The notes beneath the pieces were generated by a model. The model was not told the DNA's origin. It made no database searches and saw only the letters and a list, made by a program, of their open reading frames with translations. A DNA stretch of 32,290 nt from a bacterium (GTDB taxonomy: Bacteria > Patescibacteriota > Microgenomatia > UBA8517): NCBI GenBank assembly GCA_021824915.1, contig JAKAJP010000030.1, positions 1 to 32,290 of the forward strand, in the 5' to 3' direction. The translations under genes and the position numbers were made by a program. Below, piece after piece: positions 29,193 to 32,290 of this stretch. Each line of letters starts with the position of its first letter. The first letter of the stretch is position 1.

Positions 29193-29879
29193 GTTCTTTG
29201 TTAATTCTATGACCTTGTCCAAATCTCCGTCAAGAATTACTTCCAATTTACCCCAGGATTTGCCAAGTCTGTGGTCAGTGACCCGGTCTTGGGGAAAGTT
29301 ATAAGTTCGGATTTTTTCACTTCTCATACCGCGTCCAATGACGCTTCTATAGCCTGCGATTGTGCGTAGCTTTTCTTCTTCTTGTTTCTCCCAGAGCTTT
29401 GAACGCAAAAGGGAAAGGGCGATTTGTCGATTTTGTTCCTGAAAACGCTCTTCACGGGCCTCAACCACTATTCCGGTGGGTTTATGGACCAAACGGACCG
29501 CGGTACTAACTTTATTAACATTTTGGCCTCCATGACCGCCGGCGCGGGTAAAGCTCCATTCAAGATCGTTGGGATTTACCGCCACTTCGTTTTCTTTAAT
29601 CTCAGGTAGGGTCGCAACTGTGGCTGTCGAAGTATGAATTCTGCCTCGTTTTTCTGTAACCGGAACTCTCTGGACTCTGTGGACTCCGGCCTCGTTTTTC
29701 AGGAGATCAAAAACATTCGGGCCGCTTATTTTTATTGTTTTGTCGTCAATTTGGAGCACCTTCCAGCCTTTTTTCTGGGCAAAGCGGATGTACATACGGA
29801 GTAGGTCGTCCCCCCAAAGTTTGGCTTCAGCACCGCCTGTTGCACCGCGAATTTCAATATAGCAGACCTGATTTTCCAT
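29181..29879 (-). CDS. prfA: Peptide chain release factor 1, short form lacking domain 1
   Basis: 232 residues against about 360 in standard RF1. The protein begins at domain 2 ([25 protein letters not shown]) and contains the stop-recognition tripeptide PVT in [18 protein letters not shown] (the PxT type of RF1), the GGQ loop [17 protein letters not shown] that triggers peptidyl-tRNA hydrolysis, and the C-terminal [16 protein letters not shown]. The roughly 100-residue N-terminal domain is absent: rpmE ends 12 nt upstream, leaving no room for it. The loss removes the region that contacts RF3 and the ribosomal stalk. A hidden frameshift is unlikely. Confidence 0.9.
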   Translation of the reverse strand: MENQVCYIEIRGATGGAEAKLWGDDLLRMYIRFAQKKGWKVLQIDDKTIKISGPNVFDLLKNEAGVHRVQRVPVTEKRGRIHTSTATVATLPEIKENEVAVNPNDLEWSFTRAGGHGGQNVNKVSTAVRLVHKPTGIVVEAREERFQEQNRQIALSLLRSKLWEKQEEEKLRTIAGYRSVIGRGMRSEKIRTYNFPQDRVTDHRLGKSWGKLEVILDGDLDKVIELTKNLTV

Positions 29880-29891
29880 AAATTGGCCCAG

Positions 29892-30203
29892 TTACGCTTG
29901 ACCACGAAGCTCGGAAAGTGATGTTGGTCGCTCTTGTTCTTCTTGAAGTCTTTTTGCCCTTTTAATCTTTCTTTTCTCAGTTTTGCTAATAATTTTCTTC
30001 TTGGCGGCTGCCTGTTTGGCCTTAAAGGCATCTACGCGGCCAGCTGTGTCCACAAACTTCATTTGTCCTGTGTAAAAAGGATGGCAATTGTAGCAAACCT
30101 CGACATGAATTTCGGGCACAGACGCCCCCGTGGTAAATGTATTGCCGCAGGCACAAATCACCTTTGCTTCCGGATACCATTTTGGGTGGATACTTGCTTT
30201 CAT
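29892..30203 (-). CDS. rpmE: 50S ribosomal protein L31 (zinc form) with basic C-terminal extension
   Basis: 103 residues from the ATG at 30203 ([23 protein letters not shown]). An ATG at 30215 lies four codons upstream but falls within the -10 box of its own promoter, so 30203 is preferred. CACGN and [10 protein letters not shown] provide the zinc ligands of the C+ form. The rest after about residue 60 is an unusually long Lys/Arg-rich tail ([26 protein letters not shown]). L31 helps bridge the two ribosomal subunits. It is followed by prfA 12 nt later. Confidence 0.93.
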   Translation of the reverse strand: MKASIHPKWYPEAKVICACGNTFTTGASVPEIHVEVCYNCHPFYTGQMKFVDTAGRVDAFKAKQAAAKKKIISKTEKRKIKRAKRLQEEQERPTSLSELRGQA

Positions 30204-30211
30204 AATGAGGC

Positions 30212-31123
30212 TCAATTATACCTTTTCTTTTTGAATTCAGCAAGGAAGACGCCCACAAAAGTAATAATGGAGCCAATTACTATTGTGGTTGTGATTTTGT
30301 CTCCAAGAAGCTTTACGGCCAGAATTGCAGAAAGAATAGGATACAGGTAGGAAAAAAGAGCAGTCTCGGAGAGTTCAATTGATTTTAAGCCTAGGTTATT
30401 GAGAATATAAGCGAGTGTTCCTGAAAGAAGACCCATATACATTATCCCGAAGAAGAATAATGGGTTACCTTTCATAAAAATTCCCGTTATTTGACCTAGT
30501 GGATGCAAGCTTAGAGAGATGGGTATCATTGTTAGAAATCCGATAAGAAATGAGTAATTGGCAAGCCGAACAGCTCCGTAGCCCTTTCTTAGAAGTTCCT
30601 TCGCAAGGAGTCCGGCGACGGCTCCTGCAATTACAGATGCAAGGACTAAGATGTTACCCACAAGTCTGCCGTCCTTTTGTTGGCTTTCGAGGGGTTCGAT
30701 GAGAATAAAAAGTGAGCCGACAAGTGCGAGAAATGTTCCAGTTTTTTCTTGTTTTGTTATCCTGTCGCGCAAAAAATAATAGCCTAAGGCTATTGTTAAG
30801 AGAGGGCCAAAAATTGAGATAAGGCTCATATCAAGTAAAGTCGTTTTTGCCGTTCCCCAGAAAAGGAGGCCTAAGGTAATTGTCGAGTTAAGGACGGAGT
30901 ATATAATCACTTGTAGAAACTCGCCAAAATTCCTGGCAATTTTAAAATTTGTCAATGCAAACATGATAAGAGCAGCTATTGCCGAGAACATAAATCGGTA
31001 GAGCAGAAAGAGGTCGGGTGCAAGGCCTGTGTTGAGAGTGATTTTAATTACTGGTCCTGCAACTCCCCAGATAACAACTACAATTGCAAGATAAAGATAG
31101 GCCTTAAGACGGATAGGGTTCAT
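30212..31123 (-). CDS. EamA/DMT-superfamily transporter
   Basis: 303 residues, about ten hydrophobic helices in two similar five-helix halves, typical of EamA. First half begins [21 protein letters not shown] (the W-G-x-x-x-P-x-x-K pattern); second half includes [19 protein letters not shown] and ends with [39 protein letters not shown]. It is probably a metabolite exporter in the cytoplasmic membrane; substrate unknown. It starts 3 nt after hisS and is probably co-transcribed with it. Its 3' end carries the rpmE promoter. Confidence 0.88.
   Translation of the reverse strand: MNPIRLKAYLYLAIVVVIWGVAGPVIKITLNTGLAPDLFLLYRFMFSAIAALIMFALTNFKIARNFGEFLQVIIYSVLNSTITLGLLFWGTAKTTLLDMSLISIFGPLLTIALGYYFLRDRITKQEKTGTFLALVGSLFILIEPLESQQKDGRLVGNILVLASVIAGAVAGLLAKELLRKGYGAVRLANYSFLIGFLTMIPISLSLHPLGQITGIFMKGNPLFFFGIMYMGLLSGTLAYILNNLGLKSIELSETALFSYLYPILSAILAVKLLGDKITTTIVIGSIITFVGVFLAEFKKKRYN
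30215..30243 (-). promoter_or_regulatory. Promoter of rpmE-prfA
   Basis: Minus strand TTGCTG (30238-30243), 17-nt spacer, perfect TATAAT (30215-30220). Expected transcription start is near 30208, leaving about five nt before the ATG at 30203. It lies inside the end of the EamA gene. Confidence 0.7.
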
Positions 31124-31126
31124 AAG

Positions 31127-31999
31127 TTAGCTTAAAAGGTCAATAATTCGGTCAATTCCGAATGAAAATCCAACTGCAGGAATACTCCTACCGGTAAACA
31201 TCCCGATTAAATTATCGTATCTTCCTCCGCCTCCGATTGTCAGTTCCTCCGGCCGACCATTAAGCTTCATTTCAAAAATGGTGCCGGTATAGTAGTCGAG
31301 GCCTCTGGCAAGAGTCGGGTCAAAAATATAATCTTTTCCTTCGATCACGCCATAATTGGTTTTCAAAATCTTAAACGTTTCCGTAAGTTCCTGTGTCGGC
31401 TTGGTTTTGTCAATAAAATCCAATAGCTTTTGAGGAATATTTTCCCGTCCAATCTTGTACATTTTGTCGATTGTCCTGATCTCGTCAATTGTCAGGCCTT
31501 CAAAATTTTTTCTATCATTGATCATCAGAGCTGCTTTTTTGAAGCCGAGTGCACGTGCAGAGTCTATCGCGCAAGCAATAATCTTGGCATCCTCTTCCGG
31601 ACTTTTTACCCCAACCGTATCGAAGTCAAACTGAGTAAATTCCCGGCGTCTGCCTTTTTGCGGGTTTTCGCCGCGAAATACCTGACCGATTTGATATCGG
31701 GAAAATGTAGGGTCGAGTAATCCTAAATTATTGGCAACAAAACGGGCTAGGGGGACTGTCAAGTCATATCTTAACGCCAACTTCCTTCCACCTTTATCTT
31801 CAAATTGATAGATAAGCTTTTCATCTTCACCGTATTTTCCAAGTAGTGTTTCCGCAAACTCAACGGTTGGCGTTTCCAAAGGCTGAAAGCCGTATTTTTC
31901 CAATATCGGAATAACCGCATTAAACATCTTACGTCGTTTAGCGGCCTCTTTTGGGTAAATGTCCCCGAACCCCTTTGGTGTAACTGGTCCTCTTTGCAT
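31127..31999 (-). CDS. hisS: Histidyl-tRNA synthetase lacking the C-terminal anticodon-binding domain
   Basis: 290 residues against about 420 in the usual enzyme. Catalytic features are all present: motif 1 region, motif 2 QIGQVFRGENPQKGRRREFTQFDFD, the His-specific LARGLDYYTGTIFE, and motif 3 AVGFSFGIDRIIDLL. The stop (31127-31129) follows motif 3 directly, and the EamA gene begins 3 nt later, so the anticodon-binding domain of about 90 residues is missing. Intact active-site motifs argue against the regulatory paralogue HisZ. A TAGACT (32006-32011, minus strand) ends 6 nt before the ATG, and may be a weak leaderless -10. Confidence 0.9.
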   Translation of the reverse strand: MQRGPVTPKGFGDIYPKEAAKRRKMFNAVIPILEKYGFQPLETPTVEFAETLLGKYGEDEKLIYQFEDKGGRKLALRYDLTVPLARFVANNLGLLDPTFSRYQIGQVFRGENPQKGRRREFTQFDFDTVGVKSPEEDAKIIACAIDSARALGFKKAALMINDRKNFEGLTIDEIRTIDKMYKIGRENIPQKLLDFIDKTKPTQELTETFKILKTNYGVIEGKDYIFDPTLARGLDYYTGTIFEMKLNGRPEELTIGGGGRYDNLIGMFTGRSIPAVGFSFGIDRIIDLLS

Positions 32000-32015
32000 A
32001 TTTTTAGTCTAGCAC

Positions 32016-32038
32016 AAAAAAAGGAACCTTTCGGTTCC
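32016..32038 (-). terminator. Intrinsic terminator upstream of hisS
   Basis: On the minus strand a 6-bp perfect stem GGAACC/GGTTCC with a tetraloop GAAA (32023-32038) is followed by seven T (32016-32022). It ends only 16 nt before the hisS start codon. Confidence 0.85.
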
Positions 32039-32137
32039 CCATATTATCGATTCTCGATTTTTACGCTTATCTGCGCCCCGTATTTGGCGGGGTCCTTGCG
32101 CCATCGTGACTGACGCTCCAACGGATTTATATAACTG
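32016..32137 (-). ncRNA. Candidate structured small RNA of about 120 nt
   Basis: The segment lies between a near-consensus promoter (32144-32171) and an intrinsic terminator (32016-32038) with no convincing coding frame. The RNA can form successive hairpins: CGUCA/UGGCG; CCCCG/CGGGG with a 7-nt loop (32076-32092); AUCGA-GAA-UCGAU (32046-32058); and the terminator stem. I could not match it to SRP RNA, 5S, 6S, tmRNA or T-box consensus. It may be an independent sRNA, or an attenuated leader of hisS. The 5' end is estimated from the -10 position. Confidence 0.6.
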
Positions 32138-32143
32138 GAAGTA

Positions 32144-32171
32144 ATTATATACTGAAACGTTTTGGTGTCAA
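32144..32171 (-). promoter_or_regulatory. Near-consensus promoter of small RNA
   Basis: Minus strand perfect TTGACA (32166-32171), 16-nt spacer, perfect TATAAT (32144-32149). The TGA of the upstream coding region is part of the TTGACA, showing very tight packing. Confidence 0.8.
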
Positions 32172-32290
32172 ATTTTGATTAAGAAAATTGAGCGGAGTTT
32201 TTGGGTTTTTCCGCCATTATCCATTATGAAGATAACCGTATCTCCCTCGGAAATTTTTGAAAGTGATATTGCAACTTCTTTTCCGTCTTT
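32168..32290 (-). CDS. C-terminal end of a hypothetical protein (5' part outside window)
   Basis: An open minus-strand frame enters from the right edge for 40 codons and stops at TGA (32168-32170). It reads KDGKEVAISLSKISEGDTVIF and then IMDNGGKTQKLRSIFLIKI. The alternation D-G-K-x-V ... I-x-x-G-D-x-V is common in small beta-barrel domains such as DUF5666-type repeats, but 40 residues are too few to name it. Confidence 0.6.
   Translation of the reverse strand, partial: KDGKEVAISLSKISEGDTVIFIMDNGGKTQKLRSIFLIKI

Noticed and set aside
29880-30031. Hidden frameshifted N-terminal domain of RF1 upstream of 29879
   Set aside because: The region is the 3' end of rpmE in a good frame, and the other frames show no RF1-like sequence.
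31127-31999. hisS as the regulatory paralogue HisZ
   Set aside because: Catalytic motifs (motif 2 Arg, LARGLDYYTGT, motif 3) are intact, and no hisG or other histidine genes adjoin it.
32020-32112. 31-codon leader peptide (ATG GCG CAA...) in the small RNA region
   Set aside because: It has no His codons, poor ribosome site, and overlaps stable hairpins and the terminator; coding is unlikely.
32016-32137. T-box riboswitch for hisS
   Set aside because: No T-box sequence (TGGNACCGCG type) or specifier-loop architecture could be found.

Overview
The window looks like a piece of a Candidate Phyla Radiation genome (Patescibacteria, probably Microgenomates-like). This rests on compact gene packing, moderately AT-rich DNA, standard code with TGA used as stop, and core translation proteins in minimal form: a HisRS that stops right after motif 3 and a release factor 1 without its N-terminal domain. 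Taxonomy is an inference; there is no rRNA in the window.

Left host block (1-5800): the 3' end of cysS, two secreted or membrane-anchored hypothetical proteins, a reverse-strand ABC exporter operon, and a 672-codon hypothetical gene. Right host block (23465-32290): ychF, two paralogous small Cys-rich genes, rpsF-ssb-rpsR, ctpA, htrA, a GNAT gene, a small hypothetical, short prfA, rpmE, an EamA transporter, short hisS, a candidate structured small RNA with its own promoter and terminator, and the end of another gene.

Between them lies a 17.6-kb integrated element (about 5819-23464) not flanked by obvious long repeats. Its ends can be fixed because it is inserted into ychF. The original ychF start (ATG plus codons for MSLSVGI) is stranded at 5804, directly after the 672-codon gene. 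The rest of ychF lies at 23465 with a new start supplied by the element. Joining the two sides at the shared GGAAT restores an intact YchF N-terminus. Joining the element's own two ends at the same GGAAT restores a 42-codon open tail for the large serine recombinase, ending in TGA at 5950-5952. attP therefore lies inside the recombinase gene, and integration swaps the recombinase C-terminus. In the other reading frame, the same element DNA encodes a stand-in LSVGI N-terminus for YchF.

The element carries: (a) a cargo operon of APH-like kinase, group II PLP decarboxylase, free-standing PheRS-like enzyme and small methyltransferase, with a convergent Gfo/Idh/MocA oxidoreductase, which reads as an undescribed small-molecule pathway; (b) a restriction-modification cassette with a fused methyltransferase-nuclease and a divergent C-protein-like regulator; (c) a 610-residue protein with an internal duplication; (d) a replication module with a DUF5659-like protein, an SSB-like protein ending in IPF and a prim-pol/helicase; and (e) an excisionase-like protein plus the recombinase. 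I recognise no virion genes, so an integrative plasmid-like element is more likely than a prophage, though several proteins remain unassigned.

A second genome-wide signal is start architecture. At least eight genes have a -10 box ending 6-7 nt before the start codon, several with near-consensus -35 boxes, implying leaderless mRNAs. Element genes inside operons instead often have clear Shine-Dalgarno sequences.
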